From IMG/VR virus record IMGVR_UViG_3300032236_001613, positions 186,001 to 250,000 of that record: a stretch of 64,000 bases of DNA. One strand, written 5' to 3'. Position 1 is the stretch's first letter. Every line of letters begins with the position of its first letter. This document shows, one piece after another, positions 39,801 through 47,720 of the stretch. Below the pieces are notes generated by a model that saw nothing but the letters and a program-made list of their open reading frames with translations, had not been told where the DNA came from and made no database searches. Source of the stretch: a virus. The position numbers and the translations under genes were made by a program.

Positions 39801-42129
39801 AACGTACTCGTCTGTATCGCAGCTTTCTAATTCTACTGGTGCTTTCTCCTTCTTTAATAACGGTGTACAATCTTATCAAATTGATTCAGTAGGACGTTTG
39901 AACATGTACAACAAACTGTATCCTGCAAAAGATACTGCTACAACGCAAAGTGTAACAGGATTATATGCAGGATCAGGCGCTCCAAGTAATACAAACGGTA
40001 ATATTGGAGATTTTTATCTACGTGGAGATACTCCAAGCACGGCAGGTCAAAGAATTTATGTAAAAAATTCTAGCACATGGGTTGGTATCGATAGTGGAGG
40101 GGCAGCAGTTAGCGTTGCCGAGTATGGTGCAGTTGGTGATGGTACCACTGACGATACTGCAGCAATTCAAGCAGCATTAAATGCTGTTTCAGCTGCCGGA
40201 GGCGGTCGTGTTATAATTCCGAATAATTTCCGTTGCTTAATTGATAGTGCAAATCTTATTATTCCTAATAGAGTAAACTTAGCAGGTCCGCATCAACGAC
40301 CAGGCCAGTGCTTGCCATTTACTGATGCGACTATTACAGCTACTACCGGCGCAATCATCTTAAATCCTCTTTATACCATTAACCTTGCACCAGGGGTCGC
40401 AGGGTCTACCGGAATTAGTGGTTTATATATTTTTGCTAAAGGGTTAACACTACCTACATCAGATGCTGACGCTATTGCTAAAGTTGCAGCATGGACTGGT
40501 ACTGCTATTACTCTCGGTAGTATTGTACCTATAAAAGATCTTAATACCGGGCACGACAGCTATGTCGGACACTGTCATATATTAGGATTTAATCAAGCAA
40601 TACACGGCGATTGGTGTGCTAGATATGCAATTGAGTATATCACCGGTGATTGCCAAAACGGTATATACATGGCTCATATCTACGATATGGGTCGTATACA
40701 TGACTGTCATTTTTGGGATTTCTTTACCTACGGTCGACCTGCAACAAATTGGCGCTCTGGAACAGCATATTATTTTGATGTAGGCGCCGATTGGGTAACC
40801 GTAGAAAACTGCTTTACATTCGGACATTACACTGGATTCCGTATCGACGGAGCAATAGAAGTAAAATTAATCGGATGTAGTTCAGATGGAAATTCAAGCA
40901 ACAAACCGGCAGGTTCAAAATCTTTCTATATTACTAATACAGCAACAACGCTTGCTCTTAATACTAACCTTGTCTGCTGTCAGGCATCGAGCCATGATAC
41001 CGGGTATTATATTGATGCTACCGATTGGACTAGCTTAGTAATGTGTACAGCGTTTTCAACGTCGTCAAACCATGTCTTTATGGATAAAGGGTCTGTAAAA
41101 ATACTTTCAAGTCATTTTTATAATCCGACACAAAATGCGTCAATTGTAACCGGATCAACACTTAAATGGGCACATCTTTCAGACAATTCGTTTGATACTG
41201 TAGGTAATGTTTATTCATTAAACACAGCTACCCAATACAATGTTGAAATTTTACAGAGTAACAATTATTTTAATTCATTGGGTATCGATGCAAGTACTGC
41301 AAAAATTGTTACCGGCGCTGAATGCGGCGAAAGCAGGTATTCAATTGGCGGTGCAAACGGATATCAACTCCGTTTCTACCATTCAACAGGAACAACAACT
41401 TCACCACGAGTAGTCAATTCCGGCGAACAACTAGGAACTTTATGTTTCTATGGTTATAACGGCAACAGTTTTTACTCAGACACTCAATTATATCCTCATT
41501 TATCACTTAGAGCCCATGTAGACGGACCAGTTAATGGGGCTTATGTTCCAACAGGTTGGATCGTTTCGACATCGCCAAATAATGGACTTATAGCAGATCG
41601 TAACGTCACAGATAGTGCAGGCGATTTTAGACCATTAGCAAATAATGCATATAACTTAGGCAGAGCAGGGGATAGTGCTTGGAAAAACATTTACTCAACT
41701 AATGGAACTATTCAAGTGTCTGACGAAAGGACTAAGACTGAAATTACTACCGCAACATTAGGATTAGATTTTATAAATGCATTACATCCGGTATCTTATA
41801 AATTTAAGGAAGGTAGTACTGTTGTAACTGGACAAATTTATAGAGATGCCGACGGCAACGAATGCTCTGCAGATGCAACCGGTGCAAGACCTGCAGAAAT
41901 TATTTCTCATACTGTACCCGGCGCACGTACTCATTGGGGATTAATTGCTCAAGAAGTTAAACAGGCAGTCGATGCTGCAGGAGTCGACTTTGGAGGATGG
42001 ATATTAACCGATATAAACGATCCAGATAGTCAGCAAGCGTTGAGATACGAACAGTTTATTGCTCCGTTAATTAAAGCAGTTCAAGAACTAACTGCTCAAG
42101 TAAAAGATCTACAGAGTAAGATTAAATGA
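36835..42129 (+). CDS. Giant tail fibre: collagen-like, two pectate-lyase-like domains, S74
   Basis: 1764 residues. N-terminal baseplate-type start (TISSLPSLSTTTNLNNVVF), then collagen-like Gly-rich repeats (GYTGSAGSGGTGS, about residues 150-380 and 550-650), a pectate-lyase-3 beta-helix at about 640-800 (VLDFGADPTGVADCTTAF), a second at about 1070-1250 (AVGDGTTDDTAAIQAAL), and a C-terminal S74 chaperone (SDERTKTEITTATLGLDFI, HWGLIAQEVKQAVDAAG, RYEQFIAPLIKAVQEL). Beta-helix fibres of this type bind or cut polysaccharide. Its own DNA carries internal repeats (37496-37843, 38506-38649). SD AAGAGAG. Confidence 0.85.
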   Translation: MPTISSLPSLSTTTNLNNVVFPVVETVGNVSVTKNATLGQVISAAVSSSPVKSVAGQTGNVTLSYRNITGTPPVATKSVVGAVSVGSGIGVSAAGVISLAAATTTASGGVVIGSGLKVDSSGTVSLATATTATLGGVIIGSGLSITTSGVLSSVATMGYVGSIGALGYAGSRGYNGSGGLGYTGSAGAAGLPGSTVLITGITSVTAGTGLTAVTSLTVVTLSVPVASTTTFGSVKIGSGLTVTSGTISVTGGAGGVGYTGSAGSGGTGSNTTIVAGTGISVVSSGSTVTISVPVASTTTFGSVKIGSGLTVTSGTISVTGGAGGVGYTGSAGSGGTGSGYTGSQGVAGTTGYVGSAGSGSTFTGGTVANPTTFSTTASFNSTVNFSSAVTAVGIIGSTINNFTILGGLTVANAFGTTQGASTNSTTGALVVTGGVGISGNVNIGGNLTVNGQSLSSNGSNSANAVFTGTVTAASFVSTTTGTPTLYGASNLNLAAVGRVQVSQSPLRLWSITSATRATLAPGNGDLIYNSDVNKFQGYANSAWVDITGASGSGNGYTGSASTAAGYNGSLGYTGSAGAGYTGSASTVVGYNGSLGYTGSTGAGYTGSASTVIGYTGSSGTYTQGSTGTVTRTITAKLQESVSVLDFGADPTGVADCTTAFKNAFAVWPSSGTLLIPAGTYMFTGTVTTPSLPTNGLIKGAGNSSSILKFTGAGNGLVLSASQSIEDVQIQAANASNNIGLQISGLNQTVKRVQIQNGSGAWLIGIQCSGTVTTLIEGCYTGATVNYGIQAINNGATAVTGLTLVSNEIRANSVGLNITTNGYSNNVGASSVCIYGGSIEVTNTTGLLIDYLTTSVAHTVMVYGTQFQQNFIDDIKMTSHGMLSLYNTRHVAASGGANYAVNCSGVQTNSVVRLNGISVDNAGVNTSAVTIGANVANASIIGCSISGSKLTLSAPSKVMLLDNYFFDGTYKGNVLKDDGSGNVKLTLQGATYSSVSQLSNSTGAFSFFNNGVQSYQIDSVGRLNMYNKLYPAKDTATTQSVTGLYAGSGAPSNTNGNIGDFYLRGDTPSTAGQRIYVKNSSTWVGIDSGGAAVSVAEYGAVGDGTTDDTAAIQAALNAVSAAGGGRVIIPNNFRCLIDSANLIIPNRVNLAGPHQRPGQCLPFTDATITATTGAIILNPLYTINLAPGVAGSTGISGLYIFAKGLTLPTSDADAIAKVAAWTGTAITLGSIVPIKDLNTGHDSYVGHCHILGFNQAIHGDWCARYAIEYITGDCQNGIYMAHIYDMGRIHDCHFWDFFTYGRPATNWRSGTAYYFDVGADWVTVENCFTFGHYTGFRIDGAIEVKLIGCSSDGNSSNKPAGSKSFYITNTATTLALNTNLVCCQASSHDTGYYIDATDWTSLVMCTAFSTSSNHVFMDKGSVKILSSHFYNPTQNASIVTGSTLKWAHLSDNSFDTVGNVYSLNTATQYNVEILQSNNYFNSLGIDASTAKIVTGAECGESRYSIGGANGYQLRFYHSTGTTTSPRVVNSGEQLGTLCFYGYNGNSFYSDTQLYPHLSLRAHVDGPVNGAYVPTGWIVSTSPNNGLIADRNVTDSAGDFRPLANNAYNLGRAGDSAWKNIYSTNGTIQVSDERTKTEITTATLGLDFINALHPVSYKFKEGSTVVTGQIYRDADGNECSADATGARPAEIISHTVPGARTHWGLIAQEVKQAVDAAGVDFGGWILTDINDPDSQQALRYEQFIAPLIKAVQELTAQVKDLQSKIK
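37496..37843 (+). repeat. Near-identical tandem duplication within the fibre gene
   Basis: About 141 bp at 37496-37636 recurs at 37703-37843 (offset 207 bp, 69 codons) with only a few third-position differences. It encodes the block SVKIGSGLTVTSGTISV plus a GYTGS collagen-like run. Recent unequal recombination is likely; such repeats let fibre length vary. Confidence 0.8.
38506..38649 (+). repeat. Two 72-bp tandem repeats of the collagen-like region
   Basis: Units at 38506 and 38578 each encode 24 residues around SASTxxGYNGSLGYTGS, followed by a shorter partial unit. In frame with the giant fibre. Confidence 0.75.
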
Positions 42130-43772
42130 TGGAACAAGAGTATATTGTTACGTTACAGGACGGTGTTGACTATGATTCATTTTGGGATGAAATGGATTCA
42201 GTTACTTCTGGATTAGCCTTTGTTCCCGATAGAATAGTAGGTATCGTTAATGCGAGAGAACATAATCCGAGAAATACACATTATTCATTAACAGATGATG
42301 AAGCAGTCTTATTAGCGCAAGATCCTAGAGTATTAGCTGTAGAAATTCCACCATGGAAACGACCAGAGCTGGTAATAGGGCATGGAGTAGTTCAAAACTC
42401 AAATTTTACTAAGCCAACACTTAGTACAGCCACGATTGCAGTTAGTAGTACCGGAACTAATGTTAATTGGGGATTAGCTAGATGCTCTTATATTACAGAT
42501 ATTTATAATGCAGGAACATCAACTACTAGCTTGTATAACTATCATCTTGATGGAACCGGGGTTGACATAGTTATTACCGATTCCGGAATAAATCCAAATC
42601 ATCCGGAATTTCAAGATCAAAATGGAACCAGCAGAGTACAGCAGATTGATTGGTACGCTGCTAGTGGAATAACAGGTACTCAAAGCGTATCTCATTATAG
42701 AGACTGGAATGGTCATGGAACTCATGTAGCTGGTATTGCGGCAGGAAAAACTTACGGATGGGCTAAAAATGCAAGGATTTATAGTATAAAAGTTTCAGGA
42801 TTAGAAGGAACAGGTGACGCCGGTACTGGTATAATAGTTCCTGACTGCCTTGATGTTATACGATTATGGCATCAAAAAAAACCAGTAGACCCGGTAACCG
42901 GTTATAAACGTCCTACAGTAGTTAATGCTAGTTGGGGATATACGATTGCATCAGGATATACTATTCTAGGCGGTAATTATCGAGGAACTACGTGGACCTA
43001 TGGCGGAGCTTTTATTTTTCCAGCTATACAAAACAATTATGGTATCTTTAATGGTTGGGCGGCTCCGGGATACGTACCTTCTTTAAATGCTGATTTAGAC
43101 TTATTAGCGCAAGCTGGCGTTATTGTTTGCACTGCAGCTGGAAATTCACCATTTAAAACAGATGTATCAACTGGAGCAGATTATAATAATTATATTTCAA
43201 GTAATGCAAGAGCATTTGCAATAAATTCAAGTAGCACTTATACAACATCAACTTTATATTATTGTAGAGGAATGAGTCCATTAACTACTTATGGTATTAA
43301 CGTAGGGTGCTCTAATATAGGATACTTATATTCTACAGGTACAGAACTTGCTACATCATTCTCTGCTAGAGGGCCGGGGGTTGATGTTTATGCTCCAGGG
43401 CATCAAATTTTTAGTGCAGCTAGCGATCTTAATTCGGGGATAACCGGTGACGGGTATAACGTTGCTCCTTACTACTTAAATTCATCATATAATCAAGCTA
43501 GTATGAATGGAACTAGCATGTCAAGCCCTCAAGTAGCAGGAGTAGCAGCTTTATACTTACAAGCGAATCCGTCAGCATTAATAAACGAAGTAAAACAATT
43601 TATAGTTAACAACTCACAAAAGGTTTTATACACATCTACAGTAACTACTGGTGATGATTGGACTAATGGTAATAGTTTGTTTGGTGGTAAAGGAAATCTG
43701 TTATATTTTCCATATGCATCGAGCCTTAAAATACAAAACAATGCTACAATAATTGGCGCTAGCATACCGTAA
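42126..43772 (+). CDS. Subtilisin-like serine protease (S8)
   Basis: 548 residues. N-terminal 80 residues (EYIVTLQDGVDYDSFWDEM) look like an inhibitor-I9 prodomain. Catalytic Asp152 in IVITDSGINPNHPEF, His200 in DWNGHGTHVAGIAAG, oxyanion Asn region VVCTAAGNSPF, and Ser464 in NGTSMSSPQVAGVAA complete the triad. No signal peptide, so it would act in the cytoplasm or in the virion; it is coupled to the giant fibre gene by ATGA and lies in the tail region, suggesting virion maturation or host-surface proteolysis. Confidence 0.92.
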   Translation: MMEQEYIVTLQDGVDYDSFWDEMDSVTSGLAFVPDRIVGIVNAREHNPRNTHYSLTDDEAVLLAQDPRVLAVEIPPWKRPELVIGHGVVQNSNFTKPTLSTATIAVSSTGTNVNWGLARCSYITDIYNAGTSTTSLYNYHLDGTGVDIVITDSGINPNHPEFQDQNGTSRVQQIDWYAASGITGTQSVSHYRDWNGHGTHVAGIAAGKTYGWAKNARIYSIKVSGLEGTGDAGTGIIVPDCLDVIRLWHQKKPVDPVTGYKRPTVVNASWGYTIASGYTILGGNYRGTTWTYGGAFIFPAIQNNYGIFNGWAAPGYVPSLNADLDLLAQAGVIVCTAAGNSPFKTDVSTGADYNNYISSNARAFAINSSSTYTTSTLYYCRGMSPLTTYGINVGCSNIGYLYSTGTELATSFSARGPGVDVYAPGHQIFSAASDLNSGITGDGYNVAPYYLNSSYNQASMNGTSMSSPQVAGVAALYLQANPSALINEVKQFIVNNSQKVLYTSTVTTGDDWTNGNSLFGGKGNLLYFPYASSLKIQNNATIIGASIP

Positions 43773-43799
43773 GAATAAATAAATTTAAAGAGACTTAAC

Positions 43800-44417
43800 A
43801 TGACTAGTACAGTAACAAATTATAGCAGCAATATCAATGTAGCGTTCCCAATTACCGGGGTAGTGAATTCTAGCCAAGGTTTTAGGGATAATTTTAGTAA
43901 TATTTCTAACGCATTTACTGTAGCATCAAGCGAAATTTCCGATCTACAATTAAATGTTGACTCTTTGCTAAACACTCCATATTTAGGTAATAGTTTAACT
44001 AGTTTTACGGTAAACGGTACAGTTACTGCCACTAATTTTGTCGGTACATTGACTGGTGATTTAATTGCTGTAAATGTAACAGCAAATAGCGGTACGATTC
44101 AAACTTTTGCAAGCAATTTAGTTTCTGTTAATACTGTTACTATCACCGGAGGAACATCTAACGCCAATGTTAGCATGACAGGGAGAACACTAGTAGCATC
44201 TGGGTTTGATTCAATTGTACTTACTAATCTTACTTCTCAAAATACCGGAACTGTTGCAGTATTTGCTAATGCTGTTCCAACAAATAACAGAGGAACGGTC
44301 GGTGATGTAAGAGGAATGATGTACGCAACAAGCCAGACCATTTACATTTGCTATGCAAATTATGTTGATGGGTCTACACCTATTTGGACAAAAGTAGCAT
44401 CAAGCAGCACTTGGTAA
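43800..44417 (+). CDS. Virion structural protein (tail fibre-like)
   Basis: 205 residues with the same N-terminal theme as other fibres here (NVAFPITGVVNSSQGFRDNFSNISNAF) and beta-rich middle repeats (TVTITGGTSNANVSMTGRT), ending GDVRGMMYATSQTIYICYANYVDG, a phage fibre tip motif. No enzyme motif. SD AAAGAG; a TAAATA late-promoter-like box lies upstream. Confidence 0.65.
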   Translation: MTSTVTNYSSNINVAFPITGVVNSSQGFRDNFSNISNAFTVASSEISDLQLNVDSLLNTPYLGNSLTSFTVNGTVTATNFVGTLTGDLIAVNVTANSGTIQTFASNLVSVNTVTITGGTSNANVSMTGRTLVASGFDSIVLTNLTSQNTGTVAVFANAVPTNNRGTVGDVRGMMYATSQTIYICYANYVDGSTPIWTKVASSSTW

Positions 44418-44423
44418 TAAATT

Positions 44424-44669
44424 ATGTTTCATCCGTTAGTTAGTGATTTAAGCGAGATTAAAGATATTGATTTAGAAAATCAAATAAATCAATTAGGAAG
44501 AAAATACTCTATTGCTGCTAGATCCGGTAATAGTGGGTTATGCAATCAAATTGTTATTGTATTAGAACAATATAAAGACGAACAAAGACGCAGACTACTC
44601 GATAAGAGTAAGAAAGTAAATTTAAAAAACGAAAATAAAGATTTGGACGATTTAATAAACATTAATTGA
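44424..44669 (+). CDS. Small helical protein, unknown
   Basis: 81 residues, mostly helix (LSEIKDIDLENQINQLGRK, CNQIVIVLEQYKDEQRRR). No Shine-Dalgarno; starts 6 bp after the fibre gene. Size suits a tail assembly or chaperone factor. Function unknown. Confidence 0.55.
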   Translation: MFHPLVSDLSEIKDIDLENQINQLGRKYSIAARSGNSGLCNQIVIVLEQYKDEQRRRLLDKSKKVNLKNENKDLDDLININ

Positions 44670-44694
44670 CTTTTAGAGTTGTTTAATTTATACT
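44666..44694 (+). promoter_or_regulatory. Sigma70-type promoter, leaderless start for the DnaE-like gene
   Basis: TTGACT, 17 bp, TATACT, then exactly 6 bp and the ATG at 44701; no ribosome-binding site. Same geometry as at 18650 and 31185. Confidence 0.75.
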
Positions 44695-44700
44695 ACCAGT

Positions 44701-45234
44701 ATGAATAATAATAAATTCGGCGAACTTATATTTGATGAAAATGATATTTTTCAATCATTATACCACGGCAAGATTAAAAAACTTTCCGAACTTAATATTA
44801 AAAATAAAAACTTAATTAAACAATTTAATAGTAATATTGAAAGAAATGCCGATAGTATTGATCAATTAAAAGAGTACATTGAACCTAACTTATCTATAGA
44901 AGAATTTGATCAATTAAATCAAAAAGAATGGTTTATACCAGATAATTATTGCCCAGATTTAATATCACATCTTTTTGATTGTTGTAAAACACCTGAACAA
45001 AGAAATCGAGTAGAATTAGAAATAAATCTTTTTATTCAGCATGGCATGCTTGATGTTCTACATGCTCTTAAATACCTAGTAGATTTTATGAGGGAACATA
45101 ATATTGTTTGGGGTGTGGGCAGAGGTAGTTCAGTATCTAGCTACTGCTTATACTTAATTGGTGTACATAAAATTGATAGTCTAAAATATGGTTTAGACAT
45201 AAACGAATTCCTTAAAGGAGAAAAAGATGGCTAA
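44701..45234 (+). CDS. Short DnaE-like (DNA polymerase III alpha) fragment protein
   Basis: 177 residues. The C-terminal part FMREHNIVWGVGRGSSVSSYCLYLIGVHKIDSL (split) followed by YGLDINEFL matches the palm motif of DnaE/PolIIIalpha (GxGRGSxxxSxxxYxLxI..DPLxYxLxFERFL). The catalytic acidic residues that follow that motif in real DnaE (PDIDxDF) are not present because the gene stops. The N-terminal two thirds are helical and novel. Likely a regulatory or structural remnant, not a polymerase. Leaderless promoter; overlaps the next gene. Confidence 0.6.
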   Translation: MNNNKFGELIFDENDIFQSLYHGKIKKLSELNIKNKNLIKQFNSNIERNADSIDQLKEYIEPNLSIEEFDQLNQKEWFIPDNYCPDLISHLFDCCKTPEQRNRVELEINLFIQHGMLDVLHALKYLVDFMREHNIVWGVGRGSSVSSYCLYLIGVHKIDSLKYGLDINEFLKGEKDG

Positions 45235-45493
45235 GAAAATTTATAAAACAATGCAAGGTAGAGAAGTTGATCTAGAAGCAATTCGTTCAAAAAACGAACT
45301 TACAGTTGCAGTCGGTAACGTTCAAATGAACGCCCGTGGAGATCAGCTAGGAAATGGAGGTAAGGTTATTAAAAAGAGAGAAGAAGTAGTTGCCGAATAC
45401 TACGAAGACAATCCAAACGCTGCAGTACAACAAAATATAGTAACGCCTCCTGTTGCTAATATTAACAGCGCAGAGGTCAAAAAGAAAGTATGA
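45227..45493 (+). CDS. Small protein, unknown
   Basis: 88 residues, SD AAAGGAG. KTMQGREVDLEAIRSKNEL and VGNVQMNARGDQLG blocks give it the look of a conserved T4-like prohead or vertex-associated protein, but this is not certain. Overlaps the GroES-like gene by ATGA. Confidence 0.55.
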   Translation: MAKKIYKTMQGREVDLEAIRSKNELTVAVGNVQMNARGDQLGNGGKVIKKREEVVAEYYEDNPNAAVQQNIVTPPVANINSAEVKKKV

Positions 45494-45873
45494 ACAAAAT
45501 TAAAGGAAAATTACGTCCTATCAAGGACAAAATTTTAATTAGTCATATGGAATTTGGAATGGAGAAAACCTCTAGTGGAATTTTACTTCATTCTGATAAC
45601 GGAAAGAGATCCGGAATTCATCCCCGTTGGGCAAAAGTATATGCAGTTGGTGAAGAACAAACCGATGTTAAAGTTGGCGATTGGATTCTTTTAGAACACG
45701 GTAGATGGAGCCGAGGTATTGATTACATTACTCCAGAAGGTGAAGAAATTACTATACAGATGGCAGATAAAGATGCTATACTATTGGTTAGTGATAAAAA
45801 GCCCGACGATGTAATGCGCTCAGTATCTGCAGAAGCGGGATCAAATTATAATTTTAACATACCAGGTGCTTAA
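45490..45873 (+). CDS. GroES-like co-chaperonin (gp31-type)
   Basis: 127 residues. KLRPIKDKILISHMEFGMEKTSSGILL is the GroES start (first strand and the flexible mobile loop that grips GroEL), then AKVYAVGEEQTDVKVGDWILLEHGRWS and DAILLV. Longer than E. coli GroES (97), like T4 gp31. It would cap host GroEL, probably for folding the major capsid protein. Overlaps its neighbour by TAATG. Confidence 0.88.
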   Translation: MNKIKGKLRPIKDKILISHMEFGMEKTSSGILLHSDNGKRSGIHPRWAKVYAVGEEQTDVKVGDWILLEHGRWSRGIDYITPEGEEITIQMADKDAILLVSDKKPDDVMRSVSAEAGSNYNFNIPGA

Positions 45874-46241
45874 TGACAAATCCATTTAAAGATCAAGAAA
45901 AATTTATGAAAGCCTGCGATCAAACAGTAGGCAAATTTAATGCAGATCAATACGAACTTTATTTTAATCTTATTCAAGAAGAAATGAAGGAACTATTTGT
46001 TGCAATTTTAGAAACAGATCGTAAAGAACAATTAGATGCCCTAATTGATATCTTAGTTGTTACAATTGGTGCTATTCATAGCATGGGTGCCGATGCCGAT
46101 GGCGCATGGAAGGAAGTTATGCGAACTAACTTTGCTAAGATCGATCGAGAAACTGGCAAAGTACGCAAGCGTGAGGACGGCAAAGTTCTTAAACCTGTCG
46201 GCTGGGCTCCTCCTGATTTAGCACCATTCGTTGAGATTTAA
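45873..46241 (+). CDS. MazG-like NTP pyrophosphohydrolase
   Basis: 122 residues, all-alpha NTP-PPase fold: LIQEEMKELFVAI (ExxE motif) and DALIDILVVTIG (ExxxD-type Asp) chelate Mg2+, followed by WKEVMRTNFAKI and a conserved GWxPPDL end. Such phage enzymes trim nucleotide pools (for example dUTP or ppGpp-like molecules). Linked to the GroES-like gene. Substrate unknown. Confidence 0.8.
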   Translation: MTNPFKDQEKFMKACDQTVGKFNADQYELYFNLIQEEMKELFVAILETDRKEQLDALIDILVVTIGAIHSMGADADGAWKEVMRTNFAKIDRETGKVRKREDGKVLKPVGWAPPDLAPFVEI

Positions 46242-46252
46242 TAAGGAAAAAC

Positions 46253-46417
46253 ATGGATAACGATACCCCAAACCCAAAAAGACATAAACAGATTAGTCTT
46301 GTTAAAAGCGTAATTCGTATTATAGCAGGTGTTGTATTCTGCTATGGAGATGTAGCATTAGGCGGATTTTTGCTTATTTTAGCCGAAGCATTAGGCATTG
46401 CCGAAGAACTTGTATAA
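46253..46417 (+). CDS. 54-residue membrane protein
   Basis: Starts at ATG 46253 with SD AAGGA. One transmembrane helix (SVIRIIAGVVFCYGDVALGGFLLILAEAL region, best 20 residues in the middle) flanked by a basic N-terminus (NPKRHKQ). Too short for the usual ORF cut-off. Function unknown. Confidence 0.5.
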   Translation: MDNDTPNPKRHKQISLVKSVIRIIAGVVFCYGDVALGGFLLILAEALGIAEELV

Positions 46418-46439
46418 AATATAAAAAAGGTAACAAATT

Positions 46440-46757
46440 TTGAAAAGACCTAACTTTTTAAAGCGTTGGCTTTATCGTATAGTAAGAGATGTAGGCGATT
46501 ACAAGGAATGTGACAATCCTACTGCCACTAGTATAGGCAGCGCCCCTCAATATGATCCTCTCGGTAGTCTTGATAGCCTTGATAGGCCTGTGTTAAATTT
46601 TCGTGTACACTTTGCCGACGGTGGTCGAATTGTGCAGATGAATCATTACAATAATCGTACCGACAAATCGAGCAGTAATTTGTATATTATTACCGAAGAC
46701 AAAGACATTGGTACGGAACTTGGTAAGATTATTACTATGGAAGGACTTCGTCGATGA
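46440..46757 (+). CDS. Small conserved phage protein with TTG start
   Basis: 105 residues starting at TTG 46440, 7 bp after an AAAGG ribosome-binding site; the next ATG is well inside. It contains VLNFRVHFADGGRIVQMNH and DIGTELGKIITMEGLRR. Overlaps the gp44-like gene by ATGA, as gp45/gp62-region genes do in T4, but it is not recognisably either. Function unknown. Confidence 0.6.
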   Translation: MKRPNFLKRWLYRIVRDVGDYKECDNPTATSIGSAPQYDPLGSLDSLDRPVLNFRVHFADGGRIVQMNHYNNRTDKSSSNLYIITEDKDIGTELGKIITMEGLRR

Positions 46758-47680
46758 GTAAACAACTTTGGACTGAACAATACAGACCAAAAACTGTTGA
46801 CGGATACGTTTTTCGTGACGAAGCGCAGCGTACACAGATTAACAATTGGATTAAAGAAAAATCCATTCCGCATCTGTTGTTAAGCGGTAGCCCAGGTATT
46901 GGAAAAACTACCTTGGCTAAAATTTTACTAAATGCACTCGAAGTTAACGAATATGATATTTTAGAAATTAACGCTAGTCGTAACAATGGTGTAGATTATC
47001 TAAGAGATACTATTAGTAATTTTATTTGTTTAATTCCTTTTGGAGATTTTAAAGTTGTTCTTTTGGACGAAGCCGATTATCTTAGTTTAAATGCACAAGC
47101 AATTTTGCGAGGACTTATGGAGGAATACCATGAGACAGCTCGTTTTATCTTAACTTGTAATTTTCCACATAAGATTATTCCTGCAATTCATAGTCGTTGC
47201 CAGAGTTTCCATGTGGAAAAAACCGATCAAGTAGAATTCACTGCAAGAGTCGCAACTATTCTAGTAACTGAAAATGTCGAATTTGACCTAGATGTTCTAG
47301 ATACATTTGTTAAATTAACTTATCCTGATTTACGTAAGTGTATCAATCTTTTGCAACAAAACTCGTTTGATAAAAAGTTGTCTTTACCATCTAAGGGCGA
47401 TAACGGTGTATCAGACTATAAAATTGATATGATTGAATTATTTAAGAAAGGTAAAATTAGAGAGGCTAGAACGCTACTCTGTAGCTCTGCAAGACCAGAA
47501 GAAATGGAGGACATTTACAGGTGGTGCTACGACAATCTTGACTTGTTTGGCAAAGACGACGAGACTAAAGATAGTGCGTTGTTGATCATCAAACAGGGTC
47601 TAGTCGACCATACTATTTGTGCCGACAGCGAAATAAATCTTGCCGCAACTCTAGTAAAGTTATCTAGACTTCAAAAATAA
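46754..47680 (+). CDS. 44: Sliding-clamp loader large subunit, T4 gp44-type
   Basis: 308 residues, AAA+ ATPase. Walker A GSPGIGKT (45-52), Walker B VVLLDEAD (102-108), sensor I CNF, and the clamp-loader SRC motif at 147-149 with its arginine finger. About the size of T4 gp44 (319). It would load the clamp (gp45) with gp62 for the polymerase at 61227. gp62 and gp45 are not recognised in this window. Start fixed by the ATGA overlap. Confidence 0.92.
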   Translation: MSKQLWTEQYRPKTVDGYVFRDEAQRTQINNWIKEKSIPHLLLSGSPGIGKTTLAKILLNALEVNEYDILEINASRNNGVDYLRDTISNFICLIPFGDFKVVLLDEADYLSLNAQAILRGLMEEYHETARFILTCNFPHKIIPAIHSRCQSFHVEKTDQVEFTARVATILVTENVEFDLDVLDTFVKLTYPDLRKCINLLQQNSFDKKLSLPSKGDNGVSDYKIDMIELFKKGKIREARTLLCSSARPEEMEDIYRWCYDNLDLFGKDDETKDSALLIIKQGLVDHTICADSEINLAATLVKLSRLQK

Positions 47681-47714
47681 GCGGTGCTATAGTGCAGGTG
47701 TGTTAGCACCGCTT
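47679..47714. terminator. Bidirectional terminator-like hairpin
   Basis: Perfect 11-bp stem AAGCGGTGCTA/TAGCACCGCTT with a 14-nt loop between the converging gp44-like and phoH genes. No strong T-run, so termination may be weak. Confidence 0.6.
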
Positions 47715-47720
47715 ACTTTA

